A stretch of 64,000 bases of DNA. Origin: Heligmosomoides polygyrus polygyrus (lineage: Eukaryota; Nematoda; Chromadorea; Rhabditida; Heligmosomidae). The position numbers and the translations under genes are program-made. A model generated the notes under the pieces. That model saw nothing but the letters and a program-made list of their open reading frames with translations. It was not told where the DNA came from and ran no database searches. The stretch covers positions 19,220,001-19,284,000 of the forward strand of contig OX377202.1 of assembly GCA_947396885.1 (NCBI GenBank). Reading direction: 5' to 3'. Shown piece after piece: positions 33,640 to 44,310 of the stretch (positions are counted from its first letter, which is position 1; each line of letters begins with the position of its first letter).

Positions 33640-33999
33640 ATTACTTTAAATAAAACATAAGCTTTTCCATTCGTTCATTAATCACTCATTACAATCACAC
33701 CTTCATCGGGGGCAGACATAACTCCAACGCCGCGCGAACCCCCTTGGTGTCGCGCACGGTGCGCGACGAAATTGGACGAGTTGTCGCGGTCCGATGCTTC
33801 CGACGGCTAGAAACGCTTCCTACAGGGACATGCGGCACGCCTTTGCCTTATTTCAACGTTTCTTGGAGATGATACATGCACGTGGCTTGAATAGGACGAT
33901 CAGTGACAGTTTACACAGGAATCTTGGTCATGTGGATGGTTTCTAGCGTCAGTGTTTGCCATCTACAACTTCTTCGGTCAATTTTTAACCCCCCCCCCC
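33640..33999. other. unassigned spacer, partly GC-rich
   Basis: GTCGCGCACGGTGCGCGAC at about 33752 is a short palindrome. A run of C (about 15) lies near 33989. No gene was identified. Confidence 0.4.
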
Positions 34000-34900
34000 C
34001 CCGATTATGAATATACTACGGAAAAAGTTCACTATCACCCATTCTCGGATCAATTGTCCTAATGCAGACTGTTGCCTACCACATTCTGTGGGATCTAAGT
34101 TCCTTGCTAGAAATGTGGTCTGGGAGCTTAAACACTGAGTGAAACTTCTTGAAAACAAACATTTTGCTGTCGATCGAATAAAAACCGCGACGTCTTGGAT
34201 GAGAAGACGGCGCATTCTCTTCCTTCGTGACACTATAAAATGACCGCCTTACTCCCCTTTAAAAGAAACTTCACACCATTAATTACTCTTCAAAATGGTA
34301 ATTCTATAAAATCTCAAACAACGTGTTCATTTATTGATTAGGTAAATTAGAACTTCTATAGAAACGCTCTAAAAACTTTCTATAAAAGGATAAAAGGATA
34401 AAGGACGACGTTAGTCAATGCGTCTGGGATGCGCCAGCGCATTCTGCTTCTACGGGATGTCGTGGGGGCGTGTTGAATGCGTATTTGGCCATACAATGAC
34501 TTGCGGTGGCCAGCCGATGTACAAGTCAGTGCTTTATCCTTCCCAGACAAGTCTGGTACCAATTCACCGACCCCGGAGGGATGGAAGGCTTGGTTGGCTT
34601 GGGCGAGAAATCCGAACCAGCAACCTGGTATCGGGTGCACGCGGCAGTGGCGCCTCCTCCGACTGCGCTACACGCGACCTTTCTATAACAAAAACTTTCT
34701 ATAACAAAAATTATTGTAACCTTTTTACAATGTCTCCAATGTCTCTAGTTTAGTAGATAGAGGTTTTGTAGTAGCTTTCGATTTGTAACAGTTTCCATTT
34801 GGCTCAAAAACCTTGGGTAGTTTGGAAGAGTATTCAATTAGAAAAAATTAGACGGTAAGAGTGTCCAATTTGATTTGAAACTGTCAAATTCGCCGGAACG
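34000..34900. repeat. foldback family F copy interrupted by a SINE
   Basis: TGTCGATCGAATAAAAACCG and GACGGCGCATTCTC (about 34170-34215) match the family core. CAATTTGATTTGAAACTGTC near 34868 matches an outer arm. The SINE at 34386-34678 split it. Confidence 0.6.
34386..34678 (-). repeat. SINE, full length with 10-bp target duplication (family reference copy)
   Basis: CTTTCTATAA occurs immediately at both ends (34376-34385 and 34679-34688). Read on the minus strand, the family consists of a tRNA-like head of about 75 nt with an A-box (GTAGCGCAGTCGGAGGAGG) and a B-box (TGGTTCGGATTT). A body of about 190 nt follows with TCCCTCCGGGGTCGG, TCTGGGAAGGATAAAG, CATCGGCTGGCCACCGC, CATCCCGTAGAAG and GCGCATCCC. 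The tail is CTTTATCC repeats. The head suggests pol III transcription, and the duplication indicates LINE-type retroposition. It encodes no protein; open frames that recur over these copies are artefacts. Confidence 0.95.
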
Positions 34901-34904
34901 TACC

Positions 34905-35734
34905 AATGTTAATTGTTTAACATTGATAAAGTATGGAAATGTAAAAATGGGAGTTCGCCGAAACGCCATCCAGTAAAGCTTGAAAATCTCGGATCTGTGT
35001 CCAGCACTCCAGTAAGCATGTGGACTCACCGATATTCATCGAGAAGCGAACTTGGCAGAAATCGTTTTACCTCAAAAGGAGTAGCCTCTCCTCTAAAAAT
35101 TGAAGGTGGATCTGTCAATGAAGAAGTCATCCTAAGGCTCCGAACCCAGCTGAAGCGAAGCGCCTTCTGAAGGCCTGCTGCGACGGCGTGAGCCTTTTGT
35201 TTGTCTAATCCGGTAACGTTGAACAAAGCAATCAGTCTGATGCTGATGCTGCGCCGGCTACGATGGCGGTGTGAGTGTTATTGCGTGTTTGGAGTGATCG
35301 CTGATTCAATCATTCCGCCCCTGCCACCAACACGGCCACCTTCGATGCTCCTCTGGAACTGATGTCCGCTTGGTGAAATTGGCTACTAGCCGGCGATTCA
35401 GAAGAATTGCCGATTTTCGGGTTCACGAAGCGGCTTCTAGACGCCTCTACGAGAGCAAGGGATCAGCTTTTGCCTAAAGTAACACCTAGCGGAAGTAACG
35501 TTGCGCAGATTTTTGACGCAAATCTCCGAGAGGAGGTGCCGCCGTTTTATTGGATTCACCGACGCATTTGTTCGGCTAGAATTTGCATCTCTTCACCTCG
35601 TCACCACAACACCGCCGTGGTCAACGATTCCTCTCGCCCTATGAGGTGCTGGAACGACGTGTAGCTGTCGGCTATCTACGAAGTCTTTCACGTATTCGGT
35701 GCCCTGTCTCGTCCAAACTTCTGCCCTTACCATG
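34905..35734. other. unassigned interval
   Basis: + strand frames at 34913-35170 and 35407-35664 (85 codons each) are open but unrecognised. They could be remains of a gene or transposon interior next to the 35735 foldback arm. Confidence 0.3.
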
Positions 35735-35900
35735 AAATGCAGTAGACAACGCTAACTTTCACCGGCCACTACTCGCTTATGAGATTCATTTGGTCTGCAT
35801 AGTTGTATTCAGCGTCTCGAACTCTTTTACAAGACATAGGTCTCTTGTTTCGAAATTCCATGGAAAGTTGAAGGCATTTCCTGGTTAGACGCCTCTAATT
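35735..35900 (+). repeat. solitary arm of the 13222-14280 foldback family
   Basis: ACTACTCGCTTATGAGATTC, TCAGCGTCTCGAACTCTTTT and AGGCATTTCCTGGTTAGA match the right arm at 14150-14275 in the same orientation. No inverted partner was found nearby. Confidence 0.75.
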
Positions 35901-35904
35901 AGCC

Positions 35905-36284
35905 TCTAATTAGACAAACAACCGTGAGTTCAATGCTTCGCTGATGCTCGTATTTTGTAGCCACGTTCCAGTTTTCCCTCCCTTATTGAGCACCAGGCTA
36001 CTGTCCGCGTTCCCTAGAACTACAATTCCTCACTACGCCTCTCGCAAATAGCATATTCAATCAAAGACCAAGTTTCTGCCATTCAAAATAATCTAATGGT
36101 AAGACATTTAGTCTTCTTAGTAGTTAAGTTTGAAATAGCGAAATATTCACTGTGAACCTTTTAAGCCTCTGATCAGCTCTAGTTTATTCGTTCATCGGGT
36201 TTCTTCCGCCTCTTTTTGGACTTGTAAAAGAGCCCGAAAAGTTGTCAATGAACATTTCCCTATTTCAAGCTTCACAATTGAGCA
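35905..36284. other. unassigned spacer
   Basis: Nothing recognised here. Confidence 0.4.
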
Positions 36285-36590
36285 TAAGGATAAAGGACTA
36301 CGTTTCTCAATCTTTTAGGATGCGCCACGCATTCTACTTCTACCGGATGTCGTGAAGGTAATCCGAATGCGTATTTGGCCATACAATATCTTGCGGTGGC
36401 CAGGCGATTGGCAAGTCAGCGTTTGTACTTCCTACAGTCTGATACCAATTCATAAATTCAAAAATTCATATCTAATTCCCTGGACAGATAGAAGGCTAGG
36501 TTGGCCTGGGCGGGAAATCCGAACCGGAAGCCTGGTGTTGGGTGCACGCGACAACCGGCACCTCCTCCGACTGCGCTACAGGTGTCCACC
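36285..36590 (-). repeat. SINE, full length with internal insertion
   Basis: The tail and body in minus orientation are near-consensus. AT-rich extra bases with repeated AAATTCA units (36450-36470) interrupt the GGTGAATTGG region. The head ends at CTGCGCTACAGG. Confidence 0.9.
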
Positions 36591-36599
36591 ATAATAAGA

Positions 36600-36839
36600 T
36601 AAATATGCAAACATGAACCTGAGGGAGTCAATTACCTTAAAGCATTTTGTTTGGTCGGTCCGGAAAGTTCGTTCGATTTCGACTGTCCACCTCAAACGAT
36701 AATGACTTCCTTCATACTCACCGGATTCACTCGAAATAAGCACCATTCCGGTCAGCACGCTTTTTGCAACGCGAACTGGTTGATTACTTCCATCAACAAA
36801 AAACGGGGTGGTCGAGATGTGACGAATCTAGAAAGACTG
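36600..36839. other. spacer before mariner relic
   Basis: Probably includes the unrecognised 3' end of the mariner copy. Nothing else was seen. Confidence 0.3.
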
Positions 36840-37570
36840 TTTTTGAGTGGTTCTGACTTGCGAAGGCTCGACTAGCGAGGAAGTTCTAAAAGTGCTTAAA
36901 AAGGTAGTAGTCGATTGCACTAAGGTCTGATGAGTAGGCGGGTGGGCCAGAACTACAACTTCCAGTTCGTTCAATTTCTGCATTGCGATTTGCGAAATGT
37001 GTGGGCAGCGCAGAAAAAATGGACCTCTTGTTGACCAATGCCCGCTGCAACTCATACAAATTCTCCGTACATCTCGTGGATTTCCTCACACTAGGACTCT
37101 GCTGTGACGGTTCGGCCTGGTTCAAGATAGTCTGGTGAGATTTCAGCTTTCGGAGGTGCCTGGGGGATCGTCGACATCAACCCACTGTCCTGATCGCCTT
37201 CTTTTATCGCATATAACCCACTTTCCATCACATGTGACGACTCGTTCCAAATCGGATCGTCTTGATTGCGGAGAAGCATAGAAGAGCAGATTTCGAAGCG
37301 CGACAGTTTCTGGCGATCACTCAAATCGTTCGGGCACCGACTTTTCGAGGTTTTCACCTTCCCGAGGCGTTTCAAACAATCTGTAACAGCAGTTTTACTG
37401 ACTCTTAGACCTTCCGCAATCTCATGATGGATTAGCTTGCACAAAGGTCTTCAACTCGTCGTCCTGGATAGCTCTAGGTCTGCCTCTTCTAGATGCATCT
37501 TCAAGGCTGAAATCTGTAGAATGAAAATTTTTCAAAGCACCATTGTACGGTCTTTTCCCCAACACTATTC
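36840..37570 (-). pseudogene. mariner transposase pseudogene, multiple frameshifts
   Basis: In minus order the pieces are TVQWCFEKFHSTDFSLEDAS with RRGRPRAIQDDELKTFVQAN (HTH linker), then IAEGLRVSKTAV, LSDRQKLSRFEICSSMLLRN, VVTCDGKWVICD (first catalytic Asp kept), KLNELEVVVLAHPPTHQT, and YSSDLSAIDYYLFKHF with the third Asp. At least three frame changes separate these parts, and the segment holding the second catalytic motif is scrambled. The sequence fits the broad mariner group that also includes SETMAR-type transposases. Inactive. Confidence 0.87.
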
Positions 37571-37624
37571 GGCCCTCACACGTGGTTGACTTGCTGGGCT
37601 GTTTTGACGGGTGATTGGCTCAGC

Positions 37625-38025
37625 ATGAACCTGTCACCTGTATCACCTGTCGTCCCGTTAATCATCGACTTGATCGAGCGGGCGCCAGTAGCCTCTCCAT
37701 TCGTCCCTGTCGCGTGCCAGAGCGGTCCAATGGATCCTCTTTGAGGAACACGAAGAGCGTCATATCGGTCGTTCAGGACTTTCACGAAGAAGTCAGACCA
37801 ACACGTTGATGGGCGTCCTGGTGTTCTCTTGACATCCCGCGGACTGCAGTCGGTGATGGCTCTCGTCCAGCGGGTGTCTGCGAATCGCATTACATGGCCG
37901 GCCCACCTAATTTTCGACGACTTGCGACAGCGTCCCTTATTTTCCAACGTCGAAACTCCGGAGGCCTCCTCTCACTTGCATGAGTCGTAGTCACTCCGAG
38001 CATCGGCTCAGCTTGAATCTGAAAT
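37625..38025 (-). pseudogene. RTE-type LINE C-terminus and 3' end
   Basis: MLGVTTTHA and FRRWKIRDAVASRRK are followed, after one frameshift, by KIRWAGHVMRFADTRWTRAI, SPRDVKRTPGRPSTCWSDFF, YDALRVPQRGSIGPLWHATG and EATGARS. This is the C-terminal tail typical of RTE LINEs. GGTGATACAGGTGACAGG at the 3' end looks like the short repeat tail that RTE elements carry. The element is 5'-truncated. Confidence 0.88.
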
Positions 38026-38029
38026 AAAA

Positions 38030-38317
38030 TATCGTTCGGAAGTGCTGTTTCGACATGCTTCAATAAATCTTTGAAGTAACACAATTATAAAGCATAGGTG
38101 ACAGAAATTTATTCCGGCAGATATGTACAGCGAAAAAATTTGTAGTAGTTGTATAGAAATGCGAAGTAAGTTGAATATTGACCCAGTAATGAACGAACAA
38201 AAAGCGGTTGCACCAAACCGCCAGAAGTTTCCGGCCAAACCAATACATAGAACCCGGACCACGATTGCGTCTATTCCCTTTAATAAGAGTGCTGCACTTG
38301 AGTTACTACGGGCGAGT
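38030..38317. other. spacer between RTE end and SINE
   Basis: The open + frame 38123-38398 runs into the SINE and is not supported as a gene. Confidence 0.35.
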
Positions 38318-38562
38318 CCATGCGGGACACTACACCGTTCCACATCTGCTAAATGTGAAGGAAATCTGAATGCGTGTTTGACCTATTCAATGAATTGAGG
38401 TGGTCAACCGATGAACCGTTGTTTTGTACTTTGAGACAAGTCTGGTAGTAATTCGCCTCCCCGACGGGCTGAAAGTCTGGGTTGACCTGGGATAGAAATC
38501 CGAACCAAGATCCTGGAATCGGGAGCTCGTGACAGTCAGCGCCCTTCCGGTTGCACTTCCAC
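38318..38562 (-). repeat. SINE, degenerate
   Basis: GAATGCGTGTTTGACC, GGTGGTCAACCGATGAACC, GACAAGTCTGGTAG, GAAATCCGAACCAAGATCC and CTTCCGGTTGCAC occur in the expected order on the minus strand. Confidence 0.75.
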
Positions 38563-38564
38563 TC

Positions 38565-39105
38565 TTCCCAGACTCAGGTGCAGTCATGAAAAATAACTCA
38601 ATAATGAGTAGAGTATCAGGCTACCGGTTCTATTTTGGATCCAATGGCTTATATATTTCCCCCAATTTTTCAGTTGGAAAATAATTTTTAACGATTTCTT
38701 TTTCTTTGTCCCTTGTAAACTCTGCTTCTATAAATTCATGAATGATGAGTCGGAACTCGAAACCACTTTTTGACTCACACACGTTGCAGGTCGAAAACCA
38801 TTCAGTAGTAGGGCACATGTTCTAGACTTTAACTGAGGCTTCGTTGACTTGACTTCGTTTTCTAATACAAGGCTATGATTTTTTGAGGTACAAAACAAAT
38901 TCAGGCAACCAGTTTTCTCAGCTCAATAGGACGGAAATCCCTCACTTCTGAAAAGTACAGCTGTACTCCAATAATGATTACCACTATTGGTTCTTATGTC
39001 AATGAGCTTTTCAAGTAAGAACAGCAGCCGAATGTGCCGGATCACTTGCCTGACGCAATGGCGACAAGCGAAAACTGACGTTTCCTGAATGCATTGAGCA
39101 TTTAG
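38565..39105. other. unassigned spacer
   Basis: No repeat or exon identified. Confidence 0.4.
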
Positions 39106-39110
39106 GGCCC

Positions 39111-39925
39111 TGTCTTGCCCCGGGTGAGTTGGCTGCACCGTTGGTATAACTCCTGCAGCCCTCAACCCGAGGCCACTTGACGAGGTCACAATCAGTGTCA
39201 AGGTCTTACCTTTCGCGCTGCCTCTTACGTTGCCTGCCAAGTTAAGGTTAAGCCCTTATTGCCCCGACTGAAGCACTCCTCATGCCGTGCGGATGTTATT
39301 TAGGCTCCCCGTGCGGACTGCACCTGCGCTGGCCTCCGGCAACCCTCTCCCATCTTCACATCACTCAAGTGATACAATTGAAGCAGACGACCCTTGTGGA
39401 TTCTACTACTGCATTCAGAATAAACAGTTTCAAACTCTCGAGTCGCATGGCAGTGCGCAATAGATATTATAGTTCATAGCAACCCAATACACATAATATA
39501 CCAATAGAGAGGAACACAACATCTTACGAGTTAAGGCTTAGCCCCGCCACCTTACCCAAGGGCGACCCGCAGATCCTTCCTGGATCCTACCCTGGAGCCT
39601 ATGCTTATGCGGGCGGTGGCTCTGCGGTTACCTCCTGATTTATGTTCTGCGTGTCCTGTCCTGGTCGTCCCGGAGTCCTGCGCGGCTGGTCGAGTCAATG
39701 TCCCGATGAAGTGGAGACCATGCTGGCGATGGAGCACCGGAGCGAAGAGCGAACCGACCGCTCGCTGCGACAACGAAGCCGAAGACTGCCGGGCGGGAGC
39801 GGGAAATCGTTTATAGTGCGACGCGGGGCGTGCGCGCGAACGAAGGCCCTCCGTGTCGGGACCTGAGCCCCTCCAAGCGTGCGTGTCCTTGAAGAGTCGT
39901 GATGGAGGTGGCGAACGTCACGAGA
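39111..39925 (+). mobile_element. solo LTR 1 with GGCCC target duplication
   Basis: The 815-bp block is homologous along its length to 43472-44310. It begins TGTCTTGCCCCGGGTGAG and ends GGCGAACGTCACGAGA. GGCCC is duplicated at 39106-39110 and 39926-39930. AATAAA at 39419-39424 is a candidate polyadenylation signal and favours the + orientation. There is no gag, pol or primer-binding site on either side, so it is a solo LTR left by recombination. The parent family (Ty3/gypsy or BEL/Pao type) cannot be told from the LTR alone. Confidence 0.88.
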
Positions 39926-39929
39926 GGCC

Positions 39930-40037
39930 CTATTATCGAAGGCAATGTCGAACTTCTTCTTGCAGTGGTACTTGAAAAACAACATCATTGATGTGAGGAT
40001 CATTGAATTTTAAGGCAGTGCCTATTCGAGGTAAACG
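39930..40037. other. short spacer
   Basis: Nothing recognised. Confidence 0.3.
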
Positions 40038-40311
40038 GGGATAAAGAATAAAGATTAGTGTTAGGATAATCCCTTTGTGGGATGCGCCGTACATTCCAGT
40101 TCTACGGGATATCGTGGAAACAGTATGGGAGAGCATTTGACCTATACAGTGACTTACGGCGGCCTGTCGATGGCCAATGCAGTGTTTTGTTCTCCTAAAA
40201 CGAGCCTGGTACCAATTTGTCGACCCCGAAGAACTGGAAGACCAACGCGAGAAATTCGAACCAGCAACCTTCTATGCAGGCGCCTCTTGATACTTCGCAA
40301 CCACGAGCCCC
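40038..40311 (-). repeat. SINE, degenerate full length
   Basis: The tail GATAAAGAATAAAG, then GGGATGCGCCGTACATTCCA, GCCTGTCGATGGCC, AAACGAGCCTGGTACC and AGAAATTCGAACCAGCAACC mark the copy. The head A-box is lost. Confidence 0.8.
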
Positions 40312-40319
40312 TACCGATA

Positions 40320-42079
40320 GTGTACTTCATCAACAAATGAAGTACAGGATCGGTACACGTGGGCGCAGTTTTTGAGTCGGCTCGAGCCAAATACTAGCGC
40401 TATGGTTTGGTTTTCTAGGCTTTTCGACGCCCTGACTTTGCGCCGTAGTGCACTATTTCGAAACTTTCCTTCCCCGTAAAGCCAAGTGAGCAATGAAAGA
40501 TTGCTCACGTTCAACTCTGGCCACAAGTTATGCTCCAAACTAGACCTAGGAGTAGAATGCTGCCCAAAGCAACTTTGAAGTTAGTGTTTGGCGAAATACC
40601 GAAGCCCGACGGTCGCCTTATCGACACCGTTAGCACCATCCCGGGGCGGGCGAAACAGCAGGCGACGGCCCACAGTGAGCTAGGTGTCGTAGTGGGTGTG
40701 GAAAACACTCTATTAGGAAAGGGTCCCCGGTTCAGTTCCCCAGCGGTGGGTTTGTTCGTATAGCATTAGCTTCGCATCCGTCACCTTGCCATCACCTTGT
40801 CTGCTAATTTGAACGGATCAGGACTGTAACGTTATGTCGACGTCAACACTTAATACAGGCTTCGCAATCTGGACAGGGACAGTTGGCCAGGCCTAGTCTG
40901 TTCGAAAATTTTGCCAGAATTGAAGCTCATAGTGGATTTAATATACCCTATAACAAGGACTAAAATCTTCTCAAATGTAAAAGAAATCAATAATGAACAA
41001 GCAAGCATAAGCAAGTATAAAGGCCACTAACAAATGGAACTGATAAGGGATGAAAAGAAAACCAAATCTCGCACCCGCTTGGTCAAGTACTTCAGCAGTG
41101 ACGAGCTGCCGGTACTTCACCGTATCATTTACCCGACGGTCTAGCGGGGTTACCGCTGCAACGGTTTTCACCGGAAATCTACCACGCCGCGCGTTGATGA
41201 GTCGCGGTAGTTTCCATCGTTGATGAATAGGGCACTGGTAGGGAGATGGTCTGCAAGAAGATCAGGGTCCGTCAGATGCTTTTAGCCACAATTTCAATTT
41301 TCAAAACTGCTGGCAATCTTGGCAGCAGGAGACCTTGAAATATCTTCACCCTAGCATCGAGGAATTCAAAACCAGCAATCCATAGCTCCATAATTAAAAC
41401 CTTCTGCGTTGGTAATTGTGGGCGGATGCGGGACGGCCACGCCCCGTCGGCAAGACAAACACCGCCACGACGAGGACGACGGTGAGGAGCCGAGCCAGCC
41501 CTATTCCAAGCTGGGATCGGGCTTGGTTGCTCTTCTGCTCACTGGGTGGAGGTCCGTCTCGCAAGGGAGGCTTCACCCATCTCGCTCTCGATCAGTGTCC
41601 TCTCTTCCTTAATTGCTCGATCTCCTCTTTTAAATCGACTTAAGTGCACGGCGCCGTAGATGTCGTCGTTGCCGTCGTTGAATTGCTCCATGGCACCAGT
41701 CCTGATCAGAGTATTCTCAGAGTCAGCGTCGCCATCATATCTTCTTTGATCTTTCTTTGCTGAGATATTTGAGACCCAAATGACAATGTAGTCGACCACA
41801 ATTTCTATGGCTACGCTATTCGATCACGTTTAAGTTATCAGAATCCGAATATGCTCTGGTGTGGTTTCTCTGTCGTATGTCATGCTCGTCAGAATCAGAT
41901 CATCCATCGGTTCTTCATTTTCACTTCGATTCCGCTCACCTTCAGCTGCATTTATTGCTCATATGCTGTTGATTCGGATACCACCTGCTAGCTCTCTTCG
42001 ATAATATCATCAGCTCAACTGCCGCCGTTCACGCACCGAACTCTTAGCGATTTGCTTAGCCTGGAGTGGTCCTTGACAG
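40320..42079. other. unassigned 1.8-kb interval
   Basis: The interval holds the GC-rich segment 40590-40740 (+ frame 40530-40763, not recognised) and the minus-strand frame described at 41539-41799. No repeat family found elsewhere in the window was matched. Confidence 0.35.
41539..41799 (-). CDS. unidentified candidate exon (minus, 86 codons)
   Basis: The frame is charged and low in hydrophobics, with KKDQRRYDGDADSENTLIR and DGNDDIYGAVHLSRFKRGD. A CTCAG acceptor-like site lies just before AAAGAAAGATCAAAG, and the other two frames are closed or shorter. An overlapping minus frame (41394-41576) carries a hydrophobic run ARLLTVVLVVAVFVLPTG after basic residues. The two could belong to one spliced or frame-broken membrane protein, but I recognise neither. 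Chance is a real possibility. Confidence 0.25.
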   Translation of the reverse strand: MVDYIVIWVSNISAKKDQRRYDGDADSENTLIRTGAMEQFNDGNDDIYGAVHLSRFKRGDRAIKEERTLIESEMGEASLARRTSTQ

Positions 42080-42119
42080 GGCTGAATCTTAATAGATGCG
42101 TTACAACGATGTCTTGTTG

Positions 42120-42200
42120 AAGTCAGAACTTTAGCCCCAGGCGGGAGTCGAACCAGCGCCATACACGAGTGAATGCTTACGGGGCCCAGAGTGACTGGAC
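42120..42200 (-). tRNA. tRNA-like relic, inverted partner
   Basis: On the minus strand it reads GGCCCCGTAAGCATTCACTC, GGTTCGACTCCCGCC (B-box) and TGGGGCTAAAGTT. It lies head-to-head with the + copy at 42219, and its 3' flank (TTGTTGAAGTCAGAACTTT region) resembles the cassette flank. Not a functional tRNA. Confidence 0.55.
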
Positions 42201-42218
42201 GTTGCGTTTGATCAAACA

Positions 42219-42293
42219 GCGCCCGTGGTGTAATGGCGTAGAGTAATCCCGCCTGGAGAGCAGAAGTTGCGGGTTCGAGTGCCACCTAGCGCT
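42219..42293 (+). tRNA. tRNA-like element, cassette family
   Basis: GCGCCCGTGGTGTAATGGCG contains the A-box and GGGTTCGAGTGCCAC the B-box. GCGCCCG can pair with CTAGCGC as a weakened acceptor stem. The preceding GTTGCGTTTGATCAAAC matches the cassette's left arm, and the following TCTTGACCGTATCAAGACG is a decayed right arm. Confidence 0.6.
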
Positions 42294-42299
42294 AGAGTC

Positions 42300-42547
42300 T
42301 TGACCGTATCAAGACGTCGTTGTATTGCTTACAATAATCAATAAATAAATAAACCTCGCAACCAACCACTCCAGATTTAAAGAAAATGACTTGAATCACT
42401 TAATATGTCTGTCGTTTTGATGACATTCAACCCCTTTAGATTCCCTTAATGCTTCTGTTAGAGGTTTTTAGAGTTCTGTTATGCCTACCCAGAAACCCGA
42501 AAATTTTTGAGAATTGGGATAGAGACTCGACAATAGCCAAACCGTTT
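42300..42547. other. cassette spacer remnant and unassigned sequence
   Basis: GATTTAAAGAAAATGACTTG (about 42375) matches the spacer of the array units (GGCTTAAAGAAACTGATTTG). An AATAAATAAATAAA run lies at about 42340. Confidence 0.45.
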
Positions 42548-42742
42548 GTGGGATGCGGCATTCATTCCAATACTTGTATGGGAGGCATTTTGAAACCGTA
42601 TGATGTATATAAAATGCCTTGCGGTGGCTAGCAGAACGACAAATCTGGTACAATTTCACTGATTTCCAGTTACGAAAGGCTTGGTTGGCTTGGGCGGGGA
42701 AATCCGAGCGAGGTGATGTCTCATTCAGTTGCGCTACCACAC
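42548..42742 (-). repeat. SINE, degenerate with deletions
   Basis: GTGGGATGCGGCATTCATTC, TGCCTTGCGGTGGCTAGC, AAGGCTTGGTTGGC, TTGGGCGGGGAAATCCGA and CAGTTGCGCTACCACACG occur in order. Confidence 0.8.
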
Positions 42743-42744
42743 GG

Positions 42745-43321
42745 TTTTCTAGCCACAGTTCCAGTCAGTTCTTGCTTTGAACAAAGCCATCGCCAAGGCT
42801 TAACGTCAAATAAAGTGCCTTTCCTTTTACCTGTTCCATAAACGGGCACAGTATTTAATTTGTAGCTTAAGGAGTACTTTTTTCGAAGAAAAAATCGCGA
42901 ACAAGTCTTAATGAAACATATGCAGGAACGGACTCGAGAGCGCCGCAGTTAGCTGCTAAATTGTTCCCAGCTCTGCGTAGGCGAGCTGGTGTCAAATTAG
43001 TCTAGGTGTAACCGATTCGAGCGTCTGACGTTCAGAATTCTTCTGAAAACTCAGAATTTTTTCAGCGGTGCCCTTCTCCAGCTTGCATAGTTTTGTTTGG
43101 ACGCGAATCGCCTGCCCTACGCAAGGCAGTGGTCCGGGTAAGGGCAGGAGGCCATGGTGTTTCTAGCTGCACTAGCTTCAAATGCTTATGCTCATTAGAT
43201 ATGGGCCTATTACGGATTATTAAGCCCCGCTAGGACGCGTCACATACATATGTATGAATGCATTTCATTATCATAGAGCTGTTTTAGAACCTGGCATCAA
43301 TACTTGAGGGGGAGGGGTTTT
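42745..43321. other. unassigned spacer
   Basis: GGCGAGCTGGTGTCAAATTA near 42980 is weakly SINE-like. Nothing firm. Confidence 0.35.
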
Positions 43322-43471
43322 TTATACATCATTTTCGCGTCAATTTGAACGCCTTTCAAATCAAATTAGACACTCTTCCAGCCTACCCTAAGACTTTTGA
43401 AACCAAAGCGAACTCTGTCAAATCGAAGTGATCTTTAGGCAGGTTAAACTGCAGGCTCATAAAATGGTTAG

Positions 43472-44310
43472 TGTCGTGCCCCGGGTGAGTCCGCTGCATC
43501 GGTGGTGGAACTCATGCGGCCCTCAACCCGAGGCCACGTGTGAGGCACAACCGGTGTCGAGGTCTTACCTATGCGCGCTAGCTCTTACCTAACCTGCCAC
43601 GTAAGGGTGTGGCCCTTATTGCCCCGACTTAGCACACCTCATACCAATGCGGATGTTATTTAGGATCTTTCCGCGGGCTGCACCTGCGCTGGCCCCCCGG
43701 CGACTCTCGCCCATCTTCACATCACTCGCGTGATACAATTGAACCAGCCGACCTTCTGCAGTATTGCCACTGCGCTCAGAATAAACCTTCCCCCGCTCTC
43801 GAGTTACATAACAGTGCGCATCAGACACTACTATACTTCATATCAACCCAACACACAGACAATACATCAATAAGGAACACAATGCCTACGAGTCAAGGCT
43901 GAGCCCCGCCAGCTTACCTACGGGTCAGCCCCAAGCGCAAGCCGCAGATCCTTCCTCGCTCCTACCCTGGAGCCTGCGCTCACGAGGGCGGTGGCTCGGT
44001 CGGTCTCTGCGGTTACCTCTGTAGTCGACACTGCGCGTCCTGTCCTGGTCGTCCTGAAGTCCTGCGCGGCCTGTCGAATCGAAGTCCCGATGGTGTGGAC
44101 ACTGCGCTGACGATGGAGTGCCGGAGCGGAGAGCGGACCGACCGCTCGGAGCGACGACGAAGCCGAAGACTGCCGGGCGCGAGCGGGAAATGGTTCATAG
44201 TGCGTCGCGGCGCGTGCGCGCGACCGTATGCCCTGCGCGGCGGGACCAGTGCGCCTCCCAGCGTGTGTGCCCTTGAAGAGTCGTGATGGAGCGTGGCGAA
44301 CGTCACGACA
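43472..44310 (+). mobile_element. solo LTR 2 with GTTAG target duplication
   Basis: The 839-bp block starts TGTCGTGCCCCGGGTGAG and ends GCGAACGTCACGACA. TGTCGTG and CACGACA form the terminal inverted repeat of an LTR (TG...CA). GTTAG is duplicated at 43467-43471 and 44311-44315. AATAAA lies at 43780-43785. No internal retroelement sequence adjoins it. Its termini are better preserved than those of copy 1, so it may be the younger insertion. Confidence 0.92.

Noticed and set aside
34380..34753. Recurrent open frames with PSQTSLVPIHRPRRDGRLGW-like text at many loci, suggesting a conserved protein family
   Set aside because: They all lie over SINE copies on either strand. The shared text comes from the repeat's nucleotide conservation, and the frames differ from copy to copy.
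40650..40750. Possible tRNA around CCGGTTCAGTTCCCCAGCG
   Set aside because: B-box-like only. No convincing A-box at normal spacing and no complete cloverleaf.
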